A stretch of DNA of 64,000 nt from Limivicinus sp963617275 (GTDB lineage Bacteria; Bacillota; Clostridia; Oscillospirales; Oscillospiraceae). The notes beneath the pieces were generated by a model. The model did no database searches and had not been told where the DNA came from. It saw only the letters and a list, made by a program, of their open reading frames with translations. Within the stretch, counting starts at the first letter, position 1, and each line of letters begins with the position of its first letter. This document shows positions 41,684-49,729 of this stretch, one piece after another. The translations under genes and the position numbers were made by a program. The DNA lies in NCBI GenBank assembly GCA_963617275.1, contig CAVENX010000012.1, positions 1 through 64,000 on the forward strand, given 5' to 3'.

Positions 41684-42542
41684 TTCTCTTTCCTCCGGTC
41701 ATTCTGCAAATATGCTTTGCCTGCTCATCCTGCTCGTCCTTGTAGAAAGCGGCGCGCTTTATGAGAGAATCGAAATCAACCTGATGCGCGTCAAAGTCCG
41801 GCCCGTCAACACAGGCGAACTTTGTCTCACCGCCGACAATGACGCGGCAGCCGCCGCACATACCCGTGCCGTCAACCATTATCGGGTCGAGGGAGATAAT
41901 AGTACTGATGCCGTAGGGGCGGGTCGTCTCGGCAAGGAATTTCATCATAATGTCGGGGCCGATAGCTATAACGCGGTCAAACTGCGGTTTGCCCTCGGCG
42001 ATATTCGCCTCGATCTCCTGCTTGAGATATTGGGTGGTGAAGCCCTTTTCGCCGTATGTGCCGTCATCGGTGCACATTATCAGCTTGTCGGAAGCGGCCT
42101 TGAGCTCTTCCTTGAGAATAACTATATCAGCTGAACGGAAACCGGCAATAAACGTTACCTCGATGCCTTTTTCGTGCATTTCCTTTGCAATGGGATATGC
42201 AATGGCACATCCGACGCCGCCGCCGACGACACAGACCTTTTTCAGTCCGTCCATCTCGGTCGCACGTCCGAGAGGCCCGACGATATCGGTAATGACGTCG
42301 CCTTCCTCAACGGTGTGGAGCATTTTCGTGGTGCGGCCCGCCGCCTGAACCATAACGGTCACGGTGCCCTTCTCGCGGTCATAACCCGCGACGGAAACTG
42401 GAACGCGCTCTCCCTGCTCGTCAAGCCGGAAGATAACAAACTGGCCCGCCTGAGCATGACGGGCGATCAGCGGCGCCTCTATCTCAAAAAGGCAGATCGT
42501 CTTCGCATCATTCAAAAAACGCTTGGTAACTACTTTATACAT
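41676..42542 (-). CDS. nfnA: FAD/2Fe-2S small subunit of ferredoxin:NADP oxidoreductase (NfnA-like)
   Basis: 288 residues. A ferredoxin-reductase FAD domain (HAQAGQFVIFRLDEQGERVP) is followed by an NAD-binding fold (VCVVGGGVGCAIAYPIAKEM). The C-terminal 2Fe-2S site has CGGC (MVDGTGMCGGCRV) and a later Cys in FACVDGPDFDAHQVDF. The dihydroorotate dehydrogenase electron-transfer subunit PyrK has the same layout; pairing with the GltA-like gene favours NfnA. A consensus promoter lies at 42609-42637. Confidence 0.88.
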   Translation of the reverse strand: MYKVVTKRFLNDAKTICLFEIEAPLIARHAQAGQFVIFRLDEQGERVPVSVAGYDREKGTVTVMVQAAGRTTKMLHTVEEGDVITDIVGPLGRATEMDGLKKVCVVGGGVGCAIAYPIAKEMHEKGIEVTFIAGFRSADIVILKEELKAASDKLIMCTDDGTYGEKGFTTQYLKQEIEANIAEGKPQFDRVIAIGPDIMMKFLAETTRPYGISTIISLDPIMVDGTGMCGGCRVIVGGETKFACVDGPDFDAHQVDFDSLIKRAAFYKDEQDEQAKHICRMTGGKRNG

Positions 42543-42608
42543 CCGAACTCTCCTAAAAATATATAATTTCAGCGGAATTATCGGCTAACCCGTTTTTTAG
42601 CTCAATAT

Positions 42609-42637
42609 ATTATAGTGTAATGCGCTTTTATTGTCAA
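42609..42637 (-). promoter_or_regulatory. nfnAB promoter
   Basis: Minus strand TTGACA (42632-42637), 17 bp, TATAAT (42609-42614): a full consensus match. Confidence 0.88.
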
Positions 42638-42696
42638 ACTAAATATTGCATAAATATGTTGCATGAACAACAAATTTTTCACATCCGTGCATAAAG

Positions 42697-42725
42697 AAGC
42701 AGCCGGTAACGATACCCGCCGCTTC
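42697..42725 (-). terminator. Left copy of duplicated GT2-gene terminator
   Basis: Repeats the hairpin at 42929-42957 with two differences, on the far side of repeat copy E. The matched arm CCGCCGCTTC is intact; the two changes weaken the opposing arm. Confidence 0.75.
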
Positions 42726-42928
42726 AGCTTGTCAAAAAAGTCCTGCAAGGATTTTTTTGACCGCGCTTTCCGCCGAGCATTTTGGACGCGTTCAAAATGC
42801 TGTTACCGAGAGTCTTGATATCTCAAGACTCTCGACGGCGGTTTATCCAATTTGAGGCGGGTCTTGCCCCCTCAAGCTCCCCCGCTGCTCTATTATCTGA
42901 CTTTACAACATAATTTTTTGGCAGTCCT
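42726..42928 (+). repeat. Copy E of ~200-bp terminator-associated repeat
   Basis: Direct repeat flanks of 29 bp are a complete terminator hairpin. Stem 3 reads GAGAGTC/GACTCTC, changed on both arms relative to copies C (GAAAGCC/GGCTTTC) and D (GAGAGCC/GGCTCTC). It lies downstream of the minus-strand GT2 gene. Confidence 0.9.
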
Positions 42929-42957
42929 AAGCGGCGGGTAACGATACCCGCCGCTTC
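42929..42957 (-). terminator. Right copy of the GT2-gene terminator
   Basis: AAGCGGCGGGTA pairs with TACCCGCCGCTT. It is the better paired of the two copies flanking repeat E. Confidence 0.75.
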
Positions 42958-43032
42958 TTTATGCCGGAAATCCTCCACGGGCTTTTCCGGCAGTCTCTTT
43001 TGTAAACAACCAATGTACTTCGGCAAGCCGTC

Positions 43033-43983
43033 TCACTCTTCCCACGTGCGTTTGCTTATGATATAGCGCGGGCGCTGCTTGGTTTCCATATACACCTTGC
43101 CGATATACTCACCGATTATGCCGAGGCATATAAGCTGAACGCCGCTGACAAAGCAGATGATGCACGTCATGCTTGCCCAGCCCGACACAGCCTTGCCGCA
43201 CAGGGCGGTGATAAGCGCCCAGAGGCAGCCCACAAAGCTTACGAACGCAACAATGATGCCGAAAGTCATGATAAGCTGGAGCGGCTTTACGGAAAGGCTT
43301 GTAATGCCATCTACCGCAAGGGCGATCATTTTCTTGAGCGGATAATGGCTCTCCCCGGCAAGACGTTCGGCGCGGGAGTAGCTGACCGTGGTGCTCTTGA
43401 AGCCCACGAGAGGAACCATGCCGCGCAGAAACAGGTTCACTTCCCTGAAGTTTGCAAACTCCTTGAGCACTCTCGCGCTCATAAGGCGGTAATCCGCATG
43501 ATTATACACCACATCCGCGCCCATCATCGCAAGGAACTTATAAAAGCTCTGCGCGGTGAAGCGCTTGAAGAACGTATCCGTTTCACGGCTTGAACGCACA
43601 CCGTAGACAATGTCGCAGCCGTCCAGATACGCATCGACCATCTCATCCATGGCGTTTATATCATCCTGACCGTCGCAGTCGATAGAGATCGTGATATCGC
43701 ATACATCCTTTGCCTCCATAAGCCCGGCAAGGACAGCGTTCTGATGCCCACGGTTGCGGGACTGACTTATCCCGATATAGTGCTTGTCTTCCTTGGAAAG
43801 CCGCTCGATTATATCCCATGTCTTGTCGCGGCTGCCGTCGTTGACGAACATGACGCGGCTGTCGTCGCTGATCTTGCCCCTGGAAACAAGGGAGTTTATC
43901 TTTTCAAGAAACATCGGCGCAGTGACGGGAAGAACTTCCTCCTCATTATAGCAGGGGATCACTATATAAAGCTTAGGTGCCAT
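43033..43983 (-). CDS. Family 2 glycosyltransferase with two C-terminal membrane helices (GtrB/DPM1-like)
   Basis: 316 residues. LYIVIPCYNEEEVLPVTAPM starts the GT-A fold. DSRVMFVNDGSRDKTWDII gives the nucleotide-binding DGS, and ISIDCDGQDDI the metal-binding DxD-like site. The C-terminal helices (MTFGIIVAFVSFVGCLWALI; MTCIICFVSGVQLICLGIIG) and the ending YMETKQRPRYI are typical of enzymes that load sugar onto undecaprenyl phosphate. It is a single gene; the sugar is unknown. Confidence 0.92.
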   Translation of the reverse strand: MAPKLYIVIPCYNEEEVLPVTAPMFLEKINSLVSRGKISDDSRVMFVNDGSRDKTWDIIERLSKEDKHYIGISQSRNRGHQNAVLAGLMEAKDVCDITISIDCDGQDDINAMDEMVDAYLDGCDIVYGVRSSRETDTFFKRFTAQSFYKFLAMMGADVVYNHADYRLMSARVLKEFANFREVNLFLRGMVPLVGFKSTTVSYSRAERLAGESHYPLKKMIALAVDGITSLSVKPLQLIMTFGIIVAFVSFVGCLWALITALCGKAVSGWASMTCIICFVSGVQLICLGIIGEYIGKVYMETKQRPRYIISKRTWEE

Positions 43984-44025
43984 ATTTTCTCCTTATATCC
44001 CGGTTATTTTTTTGTGTCTGAAATT

Positions 44026-44054
44026 ATTATAAGCTCTTTTATGTATCGTGTCAA
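44026..44054 (-). promoter_or_regulatory. GT2 gene promoter
   Basis: Minus strand TTGACA (44049-44054), 17 bp, TATAAT (44026-44031). Confidence 0.85.
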
Positions 44055-44060
44055 ATTATA

Positions 44061-44092
44061 AAAATGCAGACCCACAGCCGGGTCTGCATTTT
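44061..44092 (-). terminator. rpmE terminator
   Basis: AATGCAGACCC pairs with GGGTCTGCATT, with A- and T-runs outside. It overlaps the start of the GT2 promoter region. Confidence 0.88.
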
Positions 44093-44117
44093 TATTTTCA
44101 TCAGGTCTTTTCCCTGA

Positions 44118-44318
44118 TTACTTGATGCCGTACTTCTTGTTGAACTTATCAACTCGGCCGCTGGTATCGACCAGCTTCTGTTTGCCGGTATAGAAAGGAT
44201 GGCACTTGGAGCAGATTTCAACGGTGATGTTGGGCTTGGTGGAGCCGGTCTCGATAACGGCGCCGCAAGCGCACTTAATGGTAGTCTGCTGATATTTGGG
44301 ATGGATTCCTTCCTTCAT
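44118..44318 (-). CDS. rpmE: Ribosomal protein bL31 (zinc-binding type)
   Basis: 66 residues from MKEGIHPKYQQTTIKCACGA, ten bases after GAGGAG. CACG and CSKCHPFYTGKQK supply the zinc cysteines of the C+ form; the zinc-free paralogue would lack them. The usual C-terminal KFNKKYG is present. Single gene with its own promoter and terminator. Confidence 0.95.
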   Translation of the reverse strand: MKEGIHPKYQQTTIKCACGAVIETGSTKPNITVEICSKCHPFYTGKQKLVDTSGRVDKFNKKYGIK

Positions 44319-44386
44319 TGGTACAAGTCTCCTCAATCAAATGCTGCCTTGATTGTGCAAATGCATAGTTACAAGACGCAAAGAGA

Positions 44387-44415
44387 AGTGTATCACAGCG
44401 ATGCCGGAATTGCAA
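44387..44415 (-). promoter_or_regulatory. rpmE promoter
   Basis: Minus strand TTGCAA (44410-44415), 17 bp, TACACT (44387-44392). Confidence 0.6.
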
Positions 44416-44426
44416 GCTTTTTTTAT

Positions 44427-44594
44427 TTACCAGCCCATGATATCGGTAACGCTGTCGGCAACCTCGCCCATTGCTTTGAGGGTTTTGCCGACGATGCTCT
44501 TGACTCCGCGGTTTTTCGGCATAATGATACCAACAGTGCATCCGCCGACCAGAAGTCCCATACCCATGCCTACGATAAAGTTTCTTTTATTCAT
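44427..44594 (-). CDS. Small membrane protein (unknown)
   Basis: 55 residues starting MNKRNFIVGMGMGLLVGGCT, nine bases after AGGGAGA. One Gly-rich helix with a basic N-terminus is followed by MPKNRGVKSIVGKTLKAMGE and DSVTDIMGW. This resembles short YtxH-like or DUF-type membrane proteins next to ribosomal genes, but no family is certain. The good ribosome site supports expression. Confidence 0.6.
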   Translation of the reverse strand: MNKRNFIVGMGMGLLVGGCTVGIIMPKNRGVKSIVGKTLKAMGEVADSVTDIMGW

Positions 44595-44667
44595 TTCGTT
44601 GATCTCCCTACTGTTTATTTGCAATTGTCTGCGTTGTTATTATGTGCGTTTTTCGGAAGATTTTTCA

Positions 44668-44697
44668 TTGATACCGATATGTAAAATGTGGTATACT
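44668..44697 (+). promoter_or_regulatory. ymdB-yhaO-yhaN promoter
   Basis: TTGATA (44668-44673), 18 bp, TATACT (44692-44697). Confidence 0.7.
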
Positions 44698-44730
44698 AAG
44701 AAATAAAATGAAAAATCGGCGGAGGAGAAT

Positions 44731-45504
44731 ATGAACATCAAGATAATCGCCGTGGGCGACGTCTGCGGAGAACCGGGACTTACCTGCCTTGAAAAAACAC
44801 TGAAAAACTATAAAAAAGAAAATAATATTGCCTTTGCGGTCGTAAACGGAGAAAACGCGAACGTCGTCGGCATAACCCCCAGACAGGCGGACGCTATCTT
44901 CCGCGCCGGCGCCGACGTTATCACGCTTGGCAACCACACATGGACGCGCACAGAGCTTCAGCCGTATCTTGATGAGCGCAGGAAAATTCTGCGCCCCGCG
45001 AACTACGGTCCGCAGTGTCCCGGCAGGGGAATAAACGTCTACTCCACTTCGTTCGGAGACATATGCGTGCTCAATCTTCTCGGGCGCTTCACGCTTGACA
45101 ACAATACCGACAACCCCTTTGTTATCGCCGACGGCTATATGCAGGAGATAAAGGAAAAGATCATCCTTGTCGATTTTCATGCGGAGGGTACAAGCGAAAA
45201 AAGGGCGATGGGCTTTCTTCTGGCGGGCAAGGCAAGCGCCGTCTGGGGTACGCACACCCATGTGCAGACCTCCGATGCGTGTGTACTCGACGGCGGCACA
45301 GGCTACATCACCGACGTCGGCATGACGGGCGCGGTCAATTCCGTTCTAGGCATTGACCCTGAGCAGAGCATAGGCAAGTTCATGGGCGATCCCCCGAGAC
45401 GCTACGAGTCCGCAAAGGGGCCGACAGCGCTGGAGGGCTGTGTGTTTGAGATAGACAGCGACACGGGGCGCTGCATAAGCGCGGAGGCGGTAAGACTCAG
45501 ATGA
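44731..45504 (+). CDS. ymdB: YmdB-family metallophosphodiesterase
   Basis: 257 residues, GGAGGAG site. IIAVGDVCGEPGLTCLEK (DxxG/D metal site), VVNGENANVVGITPRQADAI, VITLGNHTW and DFHAEGTSEKRAMGF are family blocks; WGTHTHVQTSDA and GYITDVGMTG complete the binuclear site. Bacillus YmdB cleaves 2',3'-cyclic nucleotides and alters RNA turnover and biofilm or motility choice. It overlaps the next gene by four bases. Confidence 0.93.
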   Translation: MNIKIIAVGDVCGEPGLTCLEKTLKNYKKENNIAFAVVNGENANVVGITPRQADAIFRAGADVITLGNHTWTRTELQPYLDERRKILRPANYGPQCPGRGINVYSTSFGDICVLNLLGRFTLDNNTDNPFVIADGYMQEIKEKIILVDFHAEGTSEKRAMGFLLAGKASAVWGTHTHVQTSDACVLDGGTGYITDVGMTGAVNSVLGIDPEQSIGKFMGDPPRRYESAKGPTALEGCVFEIDSDTGRCISAEAVRLR

Positions 45505-46616
45505 GAAGCCTTAAAATACTGCATACGGCCGATCTGCACCTTGATTCGCCTTTTGAGTATATGAGCGCCGCCCACGCCGCGATACGCCGCGGTGAGCAGC
45601 GCCAGCTGCTTGACCGGCTGGCCGATCTTGCGCGCATCAACAACGTGGATATCGTCCTCATGAGCGGCGATTTGTTTGAAAGCGCCATGACCTACGCCGA
45701 GACGGAGGAGCAGCTTGCCCGTTCGTTAAGGGCAATGGCGGTTCCGGTGTTCATCGCGCCGGGGAACCATGATTACTATTCTCCCACCTGCCGCTACCGC
45801 CGTATGCGCCTGCCTGCGAACGTGCATATATTCACCGAAAACAAGATCGAATGCGTTGAGCTTGATGATCTGAATGTCTGCGTTTACGGTGCGGCGTTTA
45901 CCGACCGGGTAAGCCCCGCCCTGCTCAAGGACTTTCATGCACCGCACCAAAAAGGGATGTACAACGTGCTGTGCATCCACGGTGAGGTCGGCGCGCCGCA
46001 GTCGCCTTACGACCCGATAACCGAAAACGAGCTTGCCTGTTCCGGAATGGACTACGCCGCGCTTGGGCATATCCACATCGCAAGCGGGCTCAGGCAGGCG
46101 GGCGGCACTTGGTATTCGTGGCCGGGCTGTCCTGAAGGGCGCGGTTTCGATGAAACGGGCGAAAAGTATGTAAATCTTGTGGAGCTTTCCGAGGACGGGT
46201 GCTCGCTGGAGCAGATAAGCATCGCAAAGCGCTGCTATCGGGTCCTCAATGTAGACGTTTCAGCAAAAGAGCCGCTTATTGCGATACACACAAGCCTGCC
46301 CGACGATACGGTGAACGATATATACAGGATAATCCTCACAGGGGAATGTGATACCGCCCCCGACGTCGCCTCGCTTTACAGCAGTCTTTCAGAGCTGTTT
46401 TTTGAGCTCCAGATACGCGACCTTACAAAGCTGCGGCACGATATCTGGGAAAAGGCGGGAGAAGACACGCTCAGAGGGATATTCCTCAAAAACCTCAAGG
46501 CAAAGTATGAAAGCGCGGAGGACGACGCGGGAAGGATGCTTATAGAGCAGGCCGCCCGCTGGGGACTTGCAGCGCTTGACAACGGCGAGGAGGTGGCCGT
46601 ACATGAAGATAAATAA
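45501..46616 (+). CDS. SbcD-like DNA repair nuclease (YhaO-like)
   Basis: 371 residues. LKILHTADLHLDSPFEYMSA (metal-binding DxH), VLMSGDLFE, FIAPGNHDYYSP, NVLCIHGEVG and YAALGHIHIA are the Mre11/SbcD calcineurin-like motifs in order. With the SMC-like ATPase encoded next it should form a Rad50/Mre11-type complex, as proposed for Bacillus YhaO-YhaN. Starts by ATGA overlap with ymdB and overlaps the next gene by 14 bases. Confidence 0.9.
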   Translation: MRSLKILHTADLHLDSPFEYMSAAHAAIRRGEQRQLLDRLADLARINNVDIVLMSGDLFESAMTYAETEEQLARSLRAMAVPVFIAPGNHDYYSPTCRYRRMRLPANVHIFTENKIECVELDDLNVCVYGAAFTDRVSPALLKDFHAPHQKGMYNVLCIHGEVGAPQSPYDPITENELACSGMDYAALGHIHIASGLRQAGGTWYSWPGCPEGRGFDETGEKYVNLVELSEDGCSLEQISIAKRCYRVLNVDVSAKEPLIAIHTSLPDDTVNDIYRIILTGECDTAPDVASLYSSLSELFFELQIRDLTKLRHDIWEKAGEDTLRGIFLKNLKAKYESAEDDAGRMLIEQAARWGLAALDNGEEVAVHEDK

Positions 46617-48504
46617 GCTGACCGCCTCCTTCGGAAAGCTTGAAAACGAAACGCTGACCTTTCACGGTGGACTCAACGTCATCTATGCGCCGAATGAGAG
46701 CGGCAAATCCACATGGTGCGCATTTATCCGCGCTATGCTCTACGGGGTCGATTCCTCACAGCGTCCGCGTGCGGGCACGCTGCCGGACAAGGTGAAGTAC
46801 GCCCCGTGGTCGGGCGCGCCGATGGAGGGGACGATGGATCTGACGGCGGAGGGCTGCGACATCACCCTCACCCGCACAACCAAAACCAAAAACGCCCCTA
46901 TGCGCGATTTCTCCGCAGTATATTCCGGCACGGGGATACCGGTGGAAAACATCACCGCGCAGAACGTCGGCGAAATGCTCACAGGCGTTTCAAAGGATGT
47001 ATTCCGCCGCAGCGCTTTTGTCGAACAGGGCACGGTTGCCGTCACGGGTACGCCGGAGCTTGAAAAGCGCATCGCCTCCATCGTCTCCACCGGCGAGGAG
47101 CAGACTTCTTACTCCGAAGCCGACGAGCAGCTGCGTACATGGCAGCGCAAGCGGCGTTACAACAGGCGCGGCCTTCTCCCCGAGCTTGAGGTGAAGATCG
47201 ACGAAACAAACCGCGAGCTTGCCGAGATTTCCGACACGTATGAGGAAATTGGCAAAGCCGAACAGGCTCTGAACGACGCCAAAGAGCACTGCGCCGCGCT
47301 TGAATCGGAGGTCAACGAAAGCCGCAGGAAGCAGCGGCGTATGGCGCTTGACAAACTCAGTACCGGAAGAAGCGCGCTTCGTGAGTGCAGTGAAAAGCAC
47401 GATCAGGCGCTCGAGGAGCTTTCTGCGGCAAAGGATGAGCTGAGGAAAAGCCATTTCGGCACAGTCTCCCCGGAAGATGTGGAAGAAGACGTCTCCGGCG
47501 ATCTCCGTGAGCTTGAGGAACTGAGAGCGTCCGCGAAGAAGCGCAACTCTCCCCTGCTGGCCGTTCTGTTTTTCCTGCTTGCCGCGGCGGGCGCGGCGCT
47601 TTATACCGTATATTCGCAGACCGTCTATGTCATTGCGGCGACTGTCGCCTGCGTCGCGGCGGTATTTCTCGCTATCCGCTGGGCAAGACTGCGGCGCGGG
47701 TCGATAGACGCGGATTACCGATGGCGTGAAATACTGAAGCAATACGACGCAGGTTCCGTAAAGGATATCCATGCGGCTATGGACAAGCACGCGGCGCTGT
47801 GGGATGCCGTTCAGGACGCTTCTCACTATGAGTATGAGACTCGCTGCGCCTACGAGGATGCTCTGGAAGCACAGCAGAGCTATGAGGCGGCGGCGCTTGA
47901 CGAGCTGGACTTCTCTGGCGGGAGCAGTGACGCGGCGCGGCTGAGTCATGAACTTGCTCAAAGCCGGCGCGAGGCGGAGCGGATATCGACCGGCCTTGCG
48001 CATCTGCGCGGGAAATTTGCCTCCTACGGCGACCCGCTTGTACTCTCTTCTGAGCTTAAGCGGCTGGAGCAGGAGTATTCCGACGTATCGGACGAATATG
48101 ACGCGATAGGCATCGCGCTTGACGCGCTCAAGGCCGCTGATACGGATATCCAGAGCCGTTTTTCTCCGCGTCTTGGTCAGCTTGCGGCACAGTATATGTC
48201 GCTCATGACGGACGGGAGATATGAGGATGTGCTTATAAACCGCGACTTTACCGCAAAAATACGTGCAAGCGGGGATTCCGTCGCACGTGAAAGCGAATAT
48301 CTCAGCGCTGGAACGCTCGATCTGATGTATCTTGCGGTGCGCCTTGCGGTGTGTGAGCTTGCCCTGCCCGAGGGTGAAAGCTGTCCTCTGATAATCGACG
48401 ACGCTCTTGTCAATCTTGACGAGCAGCGCACACAGCAGGCTCTTGAGCTTTTGAAGGAGATTGCAAAGCGCAGGCAGGTCATACTCTTCACATGCAGAAA
48501 ATAA
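46603..48504 (+). CDS. SbcC/Rad50-like coiled-coil ATPase (YhaN-like) with internal membrane segment
   Basis: 633 residues from the ATG at 46603, after GAGGAGGTG. Walker A is YAPNESGKSTWCAFIRAML (about residues 27-45). The signature region is SRESEYLSAGTLDLMYLAVR-like and Walker B is CPLIIDDALVNLDEQRT. Two coiled-coil arms flank residues about 320-370, where two hydrophobic helices (LLAVLFFLLAAAGAALYTVY; VIAATVACVAAVFLAIRW) occur. Rad50/SbcC proteins lack membrane helices, but YhaN homologues can have them, suggesting a membrane-tethered nuclease complex. Confidence 0.88.
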   Translation: MKINKLTASFGKLENETLTFHGGLNVIYAPNESGKSTWCAFIRAMLYGVDSSQRPRAGTLPDKVKYAPWSGAPMEGTMDLTAEGCDITLTRTTKTKNAPMRDFSAVYSGTGIPVENITAQNVGEMLTGVSKDVFRRSAFVEQGTVAVTGTPELEKRIASIVSTGEEQTSYSEADEQLRTWQRKRRYNRRGLLPELEVKIDETNRELAEISDTYEEIGKAEQALNDAKEHCAALESEVNESRRKQRRMALDKLSTGRSALRECSEKHDQALEELSAAKDELRKSHFGTVSPEDVEEDVSGDLRELEELRASAKKRNSPLLAVLFFLLAAAGAALYTVYSQTVYVIAATVACVAAVFLAIRWARLRRGSIDADYRWREILKQYDAGSVKDIHAAMDKHAALWDAVQDASHYEYETRCAYEDALEAQQSYEAAALDELDFSGGSSDAARLSHELAQSRREAERISTGLAHLRGKFASYGDPLVLSSELKRLEQEYSDVSDEYDAIGIALDALKAADTDIQSRFSPRLGQLAAQYMSLMTDGRYEDVLINRDFTAKIRASGDSVARESEYLSAGTLDLMYLAVRLAVCELALPEGESCPLIIDDALVNLDEQRTQQALELLKEIAKRRQVILFTCRK

Positions 48505-48538
48505 GCCCGCGTCAAAAAAATAAAAAAAGTGCAAAAAA

Positions 48539-48578
48539 GGAACACCGCGGATGCTTTTTGGAGCATCCGCGGTGTTCC
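48539..48578. terminator. Bidirectional terminator
   Basis: GGAACACCGCGGATGC pairs with its complement (48563-48578), with an A-run before and T-rich sequence after. It serves both yhaN and acpP. Confidence 0.9.
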
Positions 48579-48603
48579 TTTGCTTATGATTTCCTTATAA
48601 AGG

Positions 48604-48831
48604 TTATCTGAGGTTTTCGAGATAGTCAACTATCTTTCCTACCGTATCCAGATGCATTGCGTCCTCATCGGAAATGCTGATGGAAAAGGCTTCTTCAAGG
48701 GACATGATCAGCTCGACTATGTCCAGAGAATCCGCGCCGAGATCATCGACAAGGCTGGTCTCCATAGTGATTGATTCAGGAGCAATTTCAAACTGCTCTG
48801 CAAGTGCTTTGACGACATGCTCAAATATCAT
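48604..48831 (-). CDS. acpP: Acyl carrier protein
   Basis: 75 residues. DDLGADSLDIVELIMSLEEA contains the DSLD serine that carries 4'-phosphopantetheine. It is acidic and helical, as expected for fatty acid synthesis ACPs. It stands alone between jag and a terminator, away from any fab gene, so it could be the main ACP or a specialised one; the sequence does not decide. Confidence 0.92.
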   Translation of the reverse strand: MIFEHVVKALAEQFEIAPESITMETSLVDDLGADSLDIVELIMSLEEAFSISISDEDAMHLDTVGKIVDYLENLR

Positions 48832-48958
48832 AATGATCCTCCATACGGCTGTGCCGCGCAGACGGCAAGCCCGACGGTTTTATCATGGTGCGGGGAACGC
48901 ACCGTTCCTTTGACGTGCTGACACGTAAGGTACTGAATATTGCTTGAGACGGATTTGA

Positions 48959-49720
48959 TTATGCCCACTCTCTGCTCTGAGGCTTGTTCGAGTTCTGCTC
49001 TCCCTTAACATAGGAGACGACGACACGCCTGTTAGGCTCAACGCCGGTAGAGCTGGTGGTTACGCCCGGATAATTCTGGAGCGCGGTATGAATAACATGG
49101 CGCTCATAAGAATTCATCGGCTCAAGCGCCATGCTGCGCTTGTATTTGATAGCCTTCTCCGCCATCTTTTCCGCAAGCTTGGTGAGGGATTCCTCTCTCT
49201 TGCTGCGGTAAGCCTCGGCGTCAATGCTGACATGCATGCGCTTGTCGCTGCCCTTGTTGACAACATAGTTGGTGAGGTGCTGAATGGCATCCAGCGTCTC
49301 GCCGCGGCGGCCGATTATAACGCCCATGTTTCCGCCGGAAAGATTGACGTTTATTCCGCCGTTTTCTCTGCGGTTGAACTCAAGCTCCGCTTTTACGCCC
49401 ATGCGCTCAAGAAGACCGGTGAGAAATGCGCGCACAGCTGCGTACTCGGGGTCTTCGTCAACAACGGGGGCTGCCTTTTCGGCGGCCGGTGCGGCAGTGC
49501 TTTCAGCCGCCTTTTTCTCGACAGCGGGCTTGACATCTTCATCGGGACACTCATAGCTTACGCGAACGACAGCCGGAGAGGCGCCGATACCCAGAAAACC
49601 GGATTTTGCACGCTCAATAATTTCGACGGAGACATCGTCACGCTCCATTCCAAGCTCCTCAAGAGCGGCGGCAATGGCGGCGTCCTCGGTACGAGCGGAC
49701 TTTTCCAAAGTTTTTATCAT
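48959..49720 (-). CDS. khpB: RNA-binding protein KhpB/Jag
   Basis: 253 residues. Jag_N domain (MIKTLEKSARTEDAAIAAAL; ERAKSGFLGIGASPAVVRV), an acidic Ala-rich linker, a KH domain with GIIGRRGETLDAIQHL-like sequence (VIIGRRGETLDAIQHLTNY) and an R3H domain (LEPMNSYERHVIHTALQNY). KhpB works with KhpA in RNA regulation linked to cell elongation. The order rpmH-rnpA-yidD-yidC-jag is the usual Firmicutes arrangement; mnmE, often next, is absent here. Confidence 0.95.
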   Translation of the reverse strand: MIKTLEKSARTEDAAIAAALEELGMERDDVSVEIIERAKSGFLGIGASPAVVRVSYECPDEDVKPAVEKKAAESTAAPAAEKAAPVVDEDPEYAAVRAFLTGLLERMGVKAELEFNRRENGGINVNLSGGNMGVIIGRRGETLDAIQHLTNYVVNKGSDKRMHVSIDAEAYRSKREESLTKLAEKMAEKAIKYKRSMALEPMNSYERHVIHTALQNYPGVTTSSTGVEPNRRVVVSYVKGEQNSNKPQSREWA

Positions 49721-49729
49721 AATTACGTA

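Noticed and set aside
42823..43026. ORFs inside the 200-bp repeat copies (for example 67 residues over copy E)
   Set aside because: Similar frames differ between copies and are broken by indels; the element is non-coding.
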